From Salminus brasiliensis (Eukaryota; Chordata; Actinopteri; Characiformes; Bryconidae): DNA of 64,000 nt. This document shows, piece by piece, positions 25,528 through 37,997 of this stretch. Both the position numbers and the translations under genes were made by a program. The stretch covers positions 20,424,443 to 20,488,442 of the forward strand of contig NC_132887.1 of assembly GCF_030463535.1 (NCBI RefSeq), written 5' to 3'. Below the pieces are notes generated by a model, which was not told the origin of the DNA, ran no database searches, and saw only the letters and a program-made list of their open reading frames with translations. The first letter of the stretch is position 1, and each line of letters begins with the position of its first letter.

Positions 25528-25611
<84 letters not shown>
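25516..25611. repeat. (AC)n microsatellite with (AT)2 interruptions
   Basis: About 96 bp of AC repeats interrupted twice by 'atatac'. Confidence 0.96.
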
Positions 25612-25614
<3 letters not shown>

Positions 25615-27779
25615 AGAGCAGGAGCCCCTCTGTGGAAAGTACTAAAGTGGAACTGCTCGGTGGACACTCCGCTCCGGCAGCTAGTGCCAGTATTCACACT
25701 CAGCCTGGGATTTAATTGAAGTAATTAAACCTGTGAAGAGAGAGAGCGGAGGAAGGTGACTCCCCTGTGTTTTCCCATCACTTACAACACCGTTACACAT
25801 CAATGGCCAGCTCCATTTGGGCTGAACAGCAGCACCCACAATCAGGAAAGACCTTTTGCCCTTCAAAGGCCACTTCAAAGGGAAGCCCTTGCTTTACGTG
25901 CCTGTGGGTTTCTACGTGGTAAGGTACACACTTCAGCGTCCGACAAAAGAAACCCCACACCAGGGTCAGCCACCTCTGCCGAATCCCAGTGAATTCTGGA
26001 GATCGCATTTTGGTCCTGGTCTAACACACCATTTACTTCCCAAACCATAAAGAACCTTTCATTGAAGACTAAGCTGTAGAGGCATTGAAGAAGAACCCAC
26101 CAATTTACACACATCAGACTATCCTCTTTATTTCCAGAGTTTGTTTCTTCTACCTTTGTCTTAGAATTTCTGATCATTTCGGATCAAATGGTTTATGGCT
26201 GTATTGTATTCAAATGGCCTGTTTACTAACTTGGCATTAACGTGTGTTATTGGTGATCAGATCACTCTCAGATTTCTCTGTTTTTAATGAAAAGCCAGAG
26301 GTCAGAGACGGATCTCTTTCACATTTAATACAAGTGAGGTCTGGGATCTTGGATTCTCTGGACAATTCTTTGTTTACTGGAGGTAAATTGTAAATGGTGT
26401 AGGCGTTGCTGTGCTTTTTAGATGTGAAAGTAAAATCGGAGCTCATCTGCTCACACTTGGGACATATTTCAATAAATATTTTAAGTGTAAACAGAATCTC
26501 TGGTCAAAGTAGATCCAAATACAATCCGGATACAAAAATGTTTATACAATGTTAATGGCATGTTAATACCAGGTATACACAAATGCAGTGTGAGGTAGCA
26601 CAGCTAACCAGCTTTCCAACACAAAACAAGCAGACCAGTGTGTTGTTGGGCACCACCTAACATATATCCACAAGCTACCAAAGAAGAGGACCTGCATCTG
26701 AAGGGTAGAAGGGGCTTACACGGCTGCTCCTACCTTTTTGTGGAGGGGAAACTCTGACGTGAAGCTCGGATGAAGCGGATGCATCGGGCGCTTGTAAGGT
26801 TATCAGGTAAGACGTTAGCCTTAGAGCATCCACTTCATCACTGGAGCTTCATAACCAGGCCACTTTCTCTGGGGGAGGATGTTCTGGTGTCCGGTTCTCC
26901 TCCACAAAGTGGCAAGAGCAGGCATACAGACGTTCGGGTGGATGTATCAAATTTAGCACCGTCATCCATAAACGCAGTTCCTCTTGTTTGGAAGGTGGAG
27001 GATATGAGGTAGACGGTGCCCCACAACACTCCGTTTTGAAGCATGGGACATTTATCATGTTGTGGTACTGAAGAAGCATCACGCTCCAGGCTCCTTCCGT
27101 CTCCAGGCAACATTTATGGGAATGCCCTTACGGGCAGGCCGGGCCTGTTTAACAGAGGCCTAGTCAGCTTTTGTCTCCGACTTTAGAGAGGTTCAAGTTG
27201 GAAAAAAAAAAAAACCTCTGAAGGGCTCATGCATGCCAAAGGCCAGGGTGTAACCTAAACAATCAGCTACTTTTAGCCAAGTGGACAAACATGACACCAA
27301 CGAAACTGGTACAGCCAGTCGAGGTTGAATCTGAGACGATGAGTAAAATAATGGACATCTGAATCTGGTGTGCAGGCTTGTGTGCACCGGGCCTGGAGTG
27401 TAAGTCACTGGCTCGGCTTTTGACTTTAATTGAAAACTGCAGCGCAGTAGAGGGGAAGCAGGGTCGCCAGAGCGAGCAGCAGTTTTAGAGACTGCACCAG
27501 ACTTTGAAGCGACTGCTGGGTGAAGTTTGTAAACAGCGGGGGGCTGATGAAAACGCAGTCAATGAGGAAATGAAGACCAAATGTGTCTGGCTGATAGGAA
27601 TCAGAGATGTAAACAAGAGCTTTTAGCTCTCCTCTCACACACACACCGTATCTGAGAGCAGCTCTGGGCAGAGAGACATCAAGGGGTAGAGTCTTTTCTC
27701 CTTGACCTTCACGGAAGTCACGGCAGTGGACAATGCATACATGGGGCTTTCTGGGACATGCTTGTTTGATCCAAGATAC

Positions 27780-28060
27780 ACTATACGTTTGTGGACACCC
27801 CTATTGGCAACATGCCTAATGCCAGACATGGGCTAGAGGGGTATAAAGCCCCCCAGCACGGAGTTGTGGAGCAGTGGAACGGTCTTCTCTGGAATGATGG
27901 ATGGTGCTCCAGCCAATACTTTTGGGATGAACTGGGGAGGTGGGGATGAGGAGATGAGCTGGGTGGTGGACAGTAGAGCCAGTTACTCCAACAAAAGCCT
28001 TGATTCCTGAAAAACCAACAATTGAGCAGATGTCCCAATACTTTTGTCCGTATAGTGTAA
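27780..28060. mobile_element. MITE family 1, internally deleted
   Basis: Left 'tacgtttgtggacacccc', right 'cccaatacttttgtccgtat', with near-TA-flanked ends. Interior 'gggctagaggggtataaagc' is as in the other copies. Confidence 0.8.
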
Positions 28061-28118
28061 CTACTTTTCTATTCCCCTCAGCTTCTCTTTCCATCTCTCT
28101 ACTCATCTCTTCATCCAC

Positions 28119-28303
28119 CCAGTCATCCATCCATCCATCCATTCATTCATCTACATTAGCCTCAAATGCAGGAAAAACTAGAAGCAACGTTTAAACACAT
28201 GACCTGCTTGATTGAATATATCATAGAAAAATGGAAAATTTGTGTAAATTAGTAATTTATTGCTGAACTACTCTTTTAAGTTGCACACACACACACACAC
28301 ACC
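28119..28303. repeat. (CATC/CATT)n and (CA)n
   Basis: (CCAT)n at 28121-28150 and (CA)n at 28284-28302. Confidence 0.85.
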
Positions 28304-29059
28304 CCTCACTCCCCACAGCTGGAAAAGATCAGGGATGAGTAGTTTAAAGAGCATGTGACAGCAAGGCGCTGTATCAGGGAGTGTGCATTGTTGGAGCTCG
28401 GATGGCAGGGCTTTGAAGTCAGGCAGGAGTTTGATTGCTCTTCAAGGCCGGGGCCGGCTAAAGGGCCCCCGATTTGGGTAAGCGCTGTTGCTCTGCACTC
28501 GCTGGGCATCTGCAGGCTTTCTGCTCCATTAAAAATTCAGCTGCTTTAAAAATAGAACTGCTGCCGAACACCGGGGAGCCTGCCAAAGTGGGGACATGCA
28601 GGTGACATCTGTGCTTTTTATACCCGTCCAGTAGCCTTTTCTCGAAGCCAGCCGAAGAGCACATCTGCTTTTCAGATTTTTCACCCTCTTTAAAGAGGGT
28701 GGCAGGCTAATAAAGTCAGGAAATCAGTCAAATATGAAGCCAAATATGCTGAATGATTGCTCTTTTTATTAGTTTATAAGACAGCAAAATCTTGACAGAT
28801 GTGTCAGGAAAGTACCCGTATCAACACAGCTGCAGCGTCGAGATTCGGTAGCTGAACGATGCAAGTAACTCATCTATCATACCTATCATAACCACCGAAC
28901 AGATCAATCTGTAGGTTTATATCCACAGGGATAAATTAGTTGTATTAAAATATTGTAATAATATATTGTCTGATCTACACAGGATCTATTAATAGTGGGT
29001 ATATTGTGAAAGTTAAGTCTACACATATGCAGACAACGCTACTGAAGATCACACTGACC

Positions 29060-29230
29060 CTATGAGAGTGATAACTGTATCTCCTCAAACCCTAGATTTC
29101 TTATGCAGTAATCCCAATGCAGAAACTCCTGTGAATTATTTGGTAACTGTTATGTGTAGCATATCTTGTGGGGTCCAACAGGGTTCTATCTTGGGGCTGA
29201 TGTTGCATCATTCACTTCTGTGTAAAATCA
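29060..29230 (+). mobile_element. LINE reverse-transcriptase fragment
   Basis: Translation ends SCGVQQGSILGLMLHHSLLC, close to the GVPQGSxLGPLLF motif of non-LTR reverse transcriptases. A YAD-N-like stretch precedes it at 29027. About 60 codons remain; no complete element. Confidence 0.6.
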
Positions 29231-29548
29231 AAGCAATTACATATTAATTGCACCTTGCTTCATACCCCAAACGCCAAACTGGGGTTAAGGTTCACGCTGT
29301 ACACGTTAATGGAGCAGTTCTCAATAATAGAGGTGTGTAGCATTCACAAGAGCCCTCAGTTGAAAAACTAATATTGATTCTTAGAAACAGAAAGAAACAC
29401 AACCCAAAGTTACCTTAGAGAAATGTAATATAACAATGCAGACAGACAGACAGGGTATCTTAATTATCAGTATCAGCCAATTCAGTTGGGACTTTCTGCA
29501 CCGATATGTTGTTTTAGAGCCTACCATTTAATCCATTTTATAAAAAAA

Positions 29549-29620
29549 ATATATGTCCATATATTTGTGGACACCCCTTCTAATGAATGCATTCAGCTAG
29601 TTTAGGTTTAAGGGACATCC
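29549..29620. mobile_element. MITE family 1 left end only
   Basis: 'atatatttgtggacacccct' followed by 'tctaatgaatgcattcagct', the canonical left end; the rest is missing. Confidence 0.65.
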
Positions 29621-31421
29621 CTGAAATTGATCTTTATTGAAAATGTGTGGTTTCTGTGCCATTTAATGAAGAACCACGCTGTCCTATTAACTCACACTGA
29701 AACCAAAACTAGCGCTTGCAAAAGTCCCGCTGCCAGTTTCAGTCACACATCACGCGCCATTCCCTCGCTCACTGTGCTGCGTCCATAAGCCAGAGTGACA
29801 GAATAACGCGATTACAATGCACCTCTGGGAAACGTGTCATCCTCCATGGGTGTAGCAACAAATCAATGAGGAGTTCATTAATGAAGAGGCACAACTTGAC
29901 AGCCTACAATAGCTTCAAATAGGACTTGCCCTTGGCAATCTGTGACAAACCCCCTTAACATAGGGCCTCCCTGCCCCCCTATTAACACTTGAACACTCTG
30001 AACAAAGGCCAGTTGCACTCCTGACCTGTCCCAGATCAATGCCCACCTCTACGCCCAATTAATGGGATTTCCTCAAGGCCCACGGTTATGGTGGGCTTCT
30101 CCATGCCATCAGAGGCCCAGTTGGCTATAGCCTATAGTCAAGGAGTTGATAGAGAGCAAATCTGTGGGGACAGGATCATGACCCTACCCCTGCCCTCTCC
30201 CAAGATGTGAAAGTGTGAGGAGCGCAGCTGTTTCACAACAAGCCTGAACTAATGTCAACCAAGCACAAAGCAATGGAGGGCCTGAATCACTTCTATAGTT
30301 TGACCGAAGAGCAATGGGGTCCAACTGATGTCTTGTGTGGCATCAAGAAAAACCCAACAACTCCTGGACCTGTCCTGGACTTAAGGCAGCAAAGCAGCCC
30401 AGCAGACTATGATACTACCACCCCCATGCTTAACAGCTAAGCTATTAGATTCCCACATTGGGATGTAGTGTCAAAAATCGGGATCCTACACCAAAGTAGT
30501 GGCTTATATGTCCATCAGAGCTCTGTGCAAATTAACTGAATCTCAAAGGTATCTTTTTTCAAACATATAATGAACTGTTACTAAACCGGATAAGAAAAGA
30601 CACTATATAAGATAAATGTAGTGTACTAATGTAGGGAGCGATTATCTATGTAGCTGTGCATTCACACAGCTCTGAAAACATTGGATCTAGATTGCAATAG
30701 GTTAAAAAGAAAAAAAGCATCAGATCTGGATCATAATAGGGTACATAGAAAAATATATACATTAGATCTGGGTGGCAACAGGGTAAACAGAAGAGGAAAA
30801 AAATCTGATCTGTGTGTTCACACAGCTCTGAAAACATCAGATTTGGATCCACAATAAGGCAAAAAAACAGACTTGCTCTGCTGTCACCTTATAATGTGAA
30901 TTGAACCTTTATGTATATGGAATTTCAAATTTCCAGGATCCAACAAATCTTGTTAGAATGCTAGAAGACTTTGTGATTTTCTTCGGTTTGAGTTCAAGAA
31001 ACCTGAGACCTGTATCGTATTCGACCGCTCATACATTCATATCAATCTCTAAAACCAGGAACACGATTAGAGTCTGATAGCATTAATCACTTATATTATT
31101 GCTTACTGTAACTTTAGCCCTTTTTAAATTAGACTCCGTGATTAAATGTTCATATCGGTCGAGCCCTAAAGGGTACCTCAGGAGACCGGATGACAGCAAG
31201 TTAAGGACAGCCCTGTTTGTGCCCACAAAACACTTTTAGGCGAGCAATGGCGAGACTGATAATCTTCTTAAAACGGGGGGAAGACAGGCCAGGGTCATCA
31301 GCCTTCCCGGCTCCCAAAGCTACGTGCTGGGCCCGCCTGACTGACACAGGTCCTAATGCTATTAGACTCAGGATTGCTTCGGCATTCTTAATCCCCGTTC
31401 CTGGGCGCTCATTAAAACTTT

Positions 31422-31443
31422 CCTCCCTCCCTCCCTCCCTCCC
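31422..31443. repeat. (CTCC)n microsatellite
   Basis: Five to six CTCC units. Confidence 0.9.
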
Positions 31444-32425
31444 ACCTGTTTCACAGAGCAGCTGTTCCCCTCCCCTCCACCGGCCTGTTCCAGCAAACAG
31501 CTCCTATAATGACACCAGGGAGCAGGCAGTACCCCAGGCTATTGCCTCCAGCTGACCAGGCCAGTGACCGCACCATGTGGTGAAAGGCAGTCTACCCTAT
31601 GTCTCAATGGCATTCAAGGACAAAGCATGGCCAATTCACTTAAGTGGAGTTTGTTCATGATGACTTTTTAAGGGCATGTAATGCTGACAACCTGTTACCT
31701 ATTAAAAAGGACAAAAGTGCAGGCCCCAATGCAGCAGCTACTGCCTTAGCTTTTAGCTATGCCCACCTTTTTAATCATACAGTGTTAGAAACCACAATCA
31801 ACTCAACACGATTTGAAGTGTGTGATATTTCGAGTATTTTGCATGATGCTAATTGGTAGTATGGAAGTGTGGAAGTGACATACTGTGAAGCTTAAGCATG
31901 GCTGCCTCTTCAGGATAACCAATACTGAGCTTATAATAAACACCCTTATAAATGTACACAGACCTCTTTTTAGCTTAGCTTGAAGATAGCGAGGGACTCT
32001 GCTGTTCGGACACCCAGGGGAAGTTCGTTAATAAGTTTGTTAGTTCGGAATAGAAAAAATCTGAAAAAGAAATAACGCTAGACCGACGGCAGTGCAGTGA
32101 TGCAAACCAACCAATGCAGGGTTTATCAAGGTAAATTAGCGGGATTTAGTCTGAGATAGAATAACAGGGTTGTAAAAAGGCTCACCCCAACCAAACTCAC
32201 ATACTTACTATTTATACTATTTATTTATTTATAAAGAACAACTTAAAATGCTCAATGAATGCGTTCTGCTGTACTATTCAGAACCATGAGGTGCTATGAA
32301 CCATTCCACTGGGGTTCTGTTAACTCCATGCACACAGGAAGGTTAGGAAATTGCCCTGCAACCACACGGCCATAAACTAAGCTCTGTGTCATTACAGCAG
32401 GACAATCAAAGCTCACCTCAGAACT

Positions 32426-32936
32426 AGGGATGCACCCATATCACCTTTTCCATTTCCAATACCCAAACCAGGTATCTGCCAATTCAGAGTACTGATACCA
32501 ATTCTGACTGAAATACTCGATAGATGGCTATAAATCCTGATATTCATTATGTTCCACTTCTTATAGGTTGTAATTTATAAGATACAATAAGCTTGAAGGA
32601 ACAGCATTTTTTCATAATTGAAATAATATGCAGAAATGCAGAAACATGTACAAGTAGGGAAGCATAATTTGGCGAAATTTGACCAAACAGCTTTTTAAAT
32701 TGGTGGTTAAAAATCATAATTTCAGAGCAGTGAAAAAAAATTTAAGCTAAATTAAAAAAAAAAAAAAAAAAAAAATCAACCTTTGGTTTCAGAACCAAGA
32801 AAAAAAAACACATGGAAACAAAAAGTGCTAATGTAAAAGTCAAATGTCTATTTAATGGTAATAACTGGTTTTTACTGGTTGTTTAAACATTTGGTTTCAT
32901 AACAAAGTATGCAAACAAAAATATTAGACGTAAAAA

Positions 32937-32978
<42 letters not shown>

Positions 32979-33060
32979 TATATTTATATATATAAATAAA
33001 AAGAGTAGGACCCAAGTAAGGTTCACGGTACCAGTGCTCCCTATTGCCGATACTGTGTGT
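32426..33060. mobile_element. hAT-like degenerate element with A/T-rich core
   Basis: 'agggatgcacccatatcacc' at the left and a 'gtaccagtgct...gccgatact' end at the right resemble the hAT family with 'gggatgcaccgatac' ends. The core holds A22 (32754-32775) and (TA)15 (32942-32971). Confidence 0.4.
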
Positions 33061-33386
33061 AAGTGCCAGTATGGCTATCAGTGCAACACTGCTCACAACC
33101 CCAAACAAACCAAACCAACCAAAACAGGGCTGCTTCTCTAAACCCGGCCTTTTGGGTTCTGTGCTGAAGCCGTGACACTAATACAGCTAACAAGCAACCC
33201 TAGCTTAAACCGTAAAAATGAAGAAGAGCGTGCTTCACAGGTAAAAACAGCAGCAGAAGCAATGATGCTACCTGGTGAGATATACTGCATACTAGCTTCC
33301 ACTACATGCTACATTAAAACTGCCATTTGGAGGCCATGGAGCACGCTAGCACGGTAGGTAGTAGTGGAGAGGTACCTGCTGATTGA

Positions 33387-33904
33387 CCAAACTAGCTCTT
33401 GACCAGCGTAGAGGCTTCAGCATGGAGTCTGTTTTCATTTGGCTTGAATGGTTTAGCTGGTCTGCCAGCATGACCAAGCTGGTTGACCAGTATGACCATA
33501 ATAACAGAGCTTGTAGACTTGCTGGGCCATTAATACTCAAATGAAAACATGCGCCATGCTGGTCAACCAGTTTAACCAGCTTGTTGACCAGCATGGGGTA
33601 TGTTTTTTGCCTGGATGACCAATTTTGTGAAACCCTTCCTATGTCATGATAACACAAATACACCTGGAGTACCACAGCAACCACCTGGGATACATCATAG
33701 CAACTACCAACCAACCCCACAGTAACCACCCAGCAACCACATAGCAACACCCTAGCAAGCACTAACCACTACGCAACTTAATGGCAACCACCTAGCAACA
33801 ACATAGCGCCCATCTAGCAACTCTAATAGCAATCCTCAAACAGTTTTACCCTTGTGACCACGTAGCAACCGTCTAGCAACCACGTAGCAACCGTCTAGCA
33901 ACTG
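33387..33904. repeat. Inverted 'gctggtcaacc' repeat and (CTAGCAACCAC)n tract
   Basis: 'agctggttgaccag' (33477-33491) and its inverted forms at 33573-33595 bracket a palindromic element. 33672-33904 is a degenerate tandem of 'tagcaaccac' units. Confidence 0.65.
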
Positions 33905-34558
33905 CTCTCTGTGGTGGGCCTGCGTAATCCCAATAACACCAACACTCTATACACCCCAAAGCGACCCCACACTGTAACAAAGCCTACTCTGATCCCAACC
34001 GAGAGCGGGCCTGCACCTCAGCCACAAGTGCTTTCTGTAGCCAGAGCAGCTTAAAGGATATCTGTGCAATTTATTCACAGCAATTATTAACAAAAGCCCC
34101 CGTGCTTTTAAGTAAACCTAAAATTCATCAATTATAAATACAAAGAAGCTACCTTGAACACCTGCCACCTCGGATTAGAGGCAATAAAATGAAACAAAAC
34201 CCGCTGGGAAGTGGAGACATTAACTTAACGGGCCGTTCCCTTTGGCTGCAGTGTGGTAGAGAGACGCTTTATAAATCACATCATGGAGAGATGCTTATTG
34301 ATCTGGAGCCCATTTAACCTTAATTCACCTTGCTTCACCTTGCATCCAGTAACCACACAGAAGATGCACTGGTAGGACAGTGGATATGGAAGCGTAGCGC
34401 ATCACTGCGTCTTCAGAAAACAATATCACAGGAGCATCTTCACTCATCGATGTCTCAATCATCTACCCAGCCTCCTAAAAGCACCAGTAGGATGAAATGT
34501 GTCCAAAAAAGAGACTATGTTACTAAATTACCTCAGAGAGAACAGGGCCATAAAATGT

Positions 34559-34790
34559 GGTTGGTGTGGCGCAACAGATAACACCACTACCTGCCACTGA
34601 GCTACCACACCATGTGGGAGACTGGGGTTCGATTCCCGGGCTGGGTAACTATGCTGCGCTACACCAATAAGAGTCCTTGGGCAAGACTCCTAACACTACA
34701 CTGACCCACCTCTGTAATACGAGTTACCTTGTAAGTCGCTCTGGATGAGAGCGTCAGCTAAATGCCATAAATGTAAGTGTAAATGTAAAT
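34559..34790 (+). mobile_element. tRNA-derived SINE, family A
   Basis: The head carries RNA polymerase III boxes: A-like 'tggcgcaacaga' (34566-34577) and B 'ggttcgattcc' (34625-34635). The body ends in the LINE-shared tail 'taagtcgctctggatgaga', 'gctaaatgccataaatgt' and a (TGTAAA)n 3' end. Nearly full length, about 230 bp. Confidence 0.85.
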
Positions 34791-35409
34791 GATGCACTAG
34801 AGCCTTTTAGCTCAAATGGTTGGGGAAGGGGTGGAGGGGCTCTGCAGTGTAACTGAGGATACTTGACACAATTCATTAGGTCAAGATAAGCTGTTCGTTT
34901 GGTCAGTTTTTTCTCACTTCCTGGCCAACTGCATCATTGTAAATAGGTCTAGGAGTACTAGAAGTAGCCTCGCTGTCCAAGACCCAAATCCACTTTCGGG
35001 AGATGGTCCGAGAAGCATTTCAGACACATATCATAGCAGTGTAAACACACCCGTCTCTGAAACACACACTCGACAACCAAAACTCCTCTCCAAGCAGTAT
35101 GTGACCGAGTATATTAGTCTAAACAGCCGTTGCCTCCCCCGAAGTTTAGAGAAATGCACACCAGCATGTAAAACTGGGAATTTCGAGGCAGCACAGAACA
35201 GGGAAGGGCGGGTGGGATAAACGACTGGTTGCCGCATAACAAGGGGATTTGCATATTCCATCCCACACAGCAATCAGATTTTGGTCAGACTAACCGGAGA
35301 CGCATTTGACTAGCAAGCGTAAAAGCAGGTGGTTAACATCTTTTTAGGATACGACAGGTTGGTAAGCAAACCAGGCCTACTGACCATGACCATGCCACTG
35401 TGCCAGTGT

Positions 35410-35755
35410 TAGCCAGTGTTAGCAGCAGACCCTTTAAACGCTGCAAGTTGTAAAGTGATGCCACCATGGATCATATCAATGGGCTTCTGGTACCCACGAC
35501 CTTGCCGACGGGTTCACCGGTTGTCCTTTCTTAAACTAACCACTGCCAACCCGAAACACCCCTGCCTGATGTTTTGGAGATGTTCTGACCCGGTCATCTA
35601 GCCCCTGTCAAAGTGGCTATTAACACCTTTGTCACCTTCAAGAACTGACTGTTCACTCCCAGCCTAATGTATCCCGCCCACCCCTTTGACCGATGCTACT
35701 GTAGATGAAGAAGATCAGTGTTTTTTCACTGCACCGGTCAGAGGTGTTAAAATTA
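35410..35755 (-). mobile_element. Tc1-derived MITE, family 2, copy d
   Basis: 'agcagcagaccctttaaacg', 'gacgggttcaccggttgtcc', 'cctgatgttttggagatgtt' and 'aagaactgactgttcact' follow the reverse strand of the family, with the same internal junction near 35464-35485. Confidence 0.72.
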
Positions 35756-36559
35756 TGTCCGATTCCTTCCTTTAAGTATTGAGATGTTCACATGAATTTG
35801 CACGACTGAAGCAGCCGAGGGCCGACTCATGCATGTCGCGCTTAGTATTTCAGGCATTCACTTCTACACAATATGTGGAAGCATTTCCCATGTCCTCAAT
35901 GGAACAGCAGCGTAAGTGCGCCAACAGACGCTGCATTTAACCACAGCACAGCTGGCCCTGTGAACAACGGGACTACGGCAGTGAGAGAGCGAGGTCACGG
36001 GGAGACTTTAAAAGGCCAAAAAAAGTAGGGCTTCTGTAAAAACTCCAAACGCACAGGACCCGCGTTGCAGTCTACATTTATGCCCTCTCACAGTCATGAC
36101 CGCAGTGCAAAAACAGCACGCGAGAGGAGAGAGGAAAGGCAAAAACAATCGTTCAGCTCCAAGCCGGACTTCCTGAGGGCCTCAATGGAAAAGCCTAGCC
36201 GGGGCACATAGCAAAAAGGGGGGGGGGTAATATTACTGTATTACTCCAAGCAGCAGCTCCAAACATAACCCATCAGATCATACCATCAGGGTTCAGCTTC
36301 AGCATGGCTGAGGTCTGTAGATCACACCAAAGGCCCAAGGCCCATCCCAACTACTTAAAAAAGTAGCCAGACGTCCATCCTAATGAATGATCTCTACTAC
36401 CTTCTGGTCCATCCACTGCTTCCTCAGACGTTCAGCAGCATAGAGCTTGTATAATCTCTATAGTTACTGTACTATAATAGTAGAAATGGGTCTTTCTGGA
36501 GCAGCTGCACAAGAGCCTAAGGCTGGATAGAGCAGTCTAGAGCCCCCCTCCCCCCCATT

Positions 36560-36895
36560 CATTGTACTGTGTAGCCGTGGAACACCATCCAGTACCGCAG
36601 TGATGAGTCCTGGATCACCAAGGCATCGTCCGGCATCAGAACCTGACCTCACTAATGCTCGAGTGGCCCGAAAGCAAGCGCTCCAAATCTTTCCATAGAA
36701 GAGTAGAAGCTTTCAGTAAAGCTCTGAATGAGCAAGTGTCTGCAAACTTTTGCCGAAACATGGTCGGCAACAGCATTTTGACCCTACACGTCCAAAGCGT
36801 CTGCAGACACCCGCTCATCCAAAGTATCTCCTGTCAAGGATATAAAGAATGTTTTGGAACATTGCTGTGAGGATTTCACTGCATCCAGTGCCACT
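36560..36895. mobile_element. MITE family 1, highly degraded
   Basis: 'aacctgacctcactaatgct', 'gaatgagcaagtgtctgcaa' and, inverted, 'attgctgtgaggatttcact' are recognisable pieces. Both termini are eroded. Confidence 0.5.
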
Positions 36896-37871
36896 GAAAG
36901 GAAAACATAGCTTTAATCTCTGTCTGGGAAACCTACCTGTAATTGTGATAATCTGCACATCATCTCCACGTAAAACCACTCATTACACGACCACAAGCTA
37001 GATAACATCGGCCAGGGCCTGTGCTGCTGATTCAGACATCGCCTACAGGAGACAGTGGGACCTAGCAGGTCATGCAGAACCATACACCTGATGGTTAATG
37101 GTACTGCATGACTACTGTGGGTCGATTTCCTGAGGGGGATGAAACTCAGCATCTGATATTAGATGCCTGCAAGACAGTAGGCTTTGGCTTCATTTGTGAC
37201 AGGTTCGGTCTCTCCGGCCTGTATCACAGGACTTGATCTTGAGCTGCCAAGGATGGAGATCACTCAGGAAGTCACATTGAAAAACACACCAAGCTGCTGT
37301 GAAGGGCTTATAATAGCACAGCTGACTGGCATGAGAAGCTCTATTTTTAGCCTCTTGCCAGGGCGAGGCTTCGCTTATCAGCATCCTTGGAGCTGCTGTG
37401 ATAGTACATCTACCAGATAACATGTCAGATTGCTTTTTTTTTATATATATTTTTATATTTTTATTTTTTTTTATGTGGATTTCTCTTCTGTCTAAGCAGC
37501 AGGTCCACCATCACCATCACCACAACCACGACCACTGGCCCAGTGCTCCTCTACTCTAGTCAAAGGCGGCACACATGAATCATCTCAAGGGGGGCCAGTG
37601 CTGCACTAAGCTGATTCTTAACCTGAGCTTTAGGGGGTCTTCACTTGTTCTGCGTCGTGACTCAAACTTTGCATGGATATGCACCAGCTGCTGAGGCTGT
37701 AGCACAGGGCGCAGCAACAAAGAGCAGCCCTGCACTTTGGTGGGATTATGAGAAAGACCCTTCTTCGACCGTCCCTGAAGTTCTGGGTGCAGCTGGTAAA
37801 TGGCTAAACACTGGATCTGAGCTCCCTGGCCATGTAAAGCAGAGCCCGTACAGTATTCATGTGCGGCTTAC

Positions 37872-37997
37872 CTCCTCCAGAGCGGCCACTGTGTTCCTAC
37901 AATGCGCCATTCGCGTGGTGAAGTTGGAGGCAGTGGGAGATTTATAGTCTTCATTCGTCTCGGCCACGAACTCGGCCACTGTGATCTGGTCCGGCAT
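37872..37997 (-). CDS. asap2: asap2 coding exon 1 (N-terminus, start codon to first splice donor)
   Basis: Encodes the first 42 residues of ASAP2, an Arf GTPase-activating protein (BAR, PH, ArfGAP, ankyrin and SH3 domains) that acts on Arf GTPases at membranes and focal adhesions. Reading the minus strand from the ATG at 37997-37995 gives MPDQITVAEFVAETNEDYKS, then a segment ending in NTVAALEE. This matches the known ASAP1/2 N-terminus at most positions and is the start of the BAR region. The exon ends in phase 0 at 37872, followed by a GTAAGC donor (37871-37866). The start context is AAC before ATG (A at -3). Only the 5' part of the gene lies here; exon 2 is 28.7 kb downstream. ASAP2 is preferred over ASAP1 because exon 2 matches ASAP2 better and mboat2 is the neighbour. 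Which teleost duplicate (a or b) this is cannot be told. Confidence 0.95.

Larger units (their letters stand above)
9186..37871 (-). other. asap2: asap2 intron 1 (28.7 kb)
   Basis: Bounded by the GTAAGC donor of exon 1 and the TGTAG acceptor of exon 2. It contains MITEs, tandem duplications, a minisatellite, a tRNA-derived SINE, a LINE reverse-transcriptase scrap and many microsatellites, listed separately. Remaining stretches (for example 15000-16000, 25700-27700, 30900-31500) show no exon I can support. Confidence 0.85.

Noticed and set aside
25516..25611. CRISPR-like regular spacing in AC-rich DNA
   Set aside because: It is a simple (AC)n microsatellite with AT interruptions in a vertebrate genome; there are no repeats with unique spacers.
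33346..33762. 138-codon minus-strand ORF
   Set aside because: Lies in the inverted 'gctggtcaacc' repeat and the 'tagcaacc' tandem tract.
34559..34790. A functional tRNA gene
   Set aside because: The box A and B spacing is tRNA-like but the arms do not pair well and the unit continues into a SINE body with a LINE tail.
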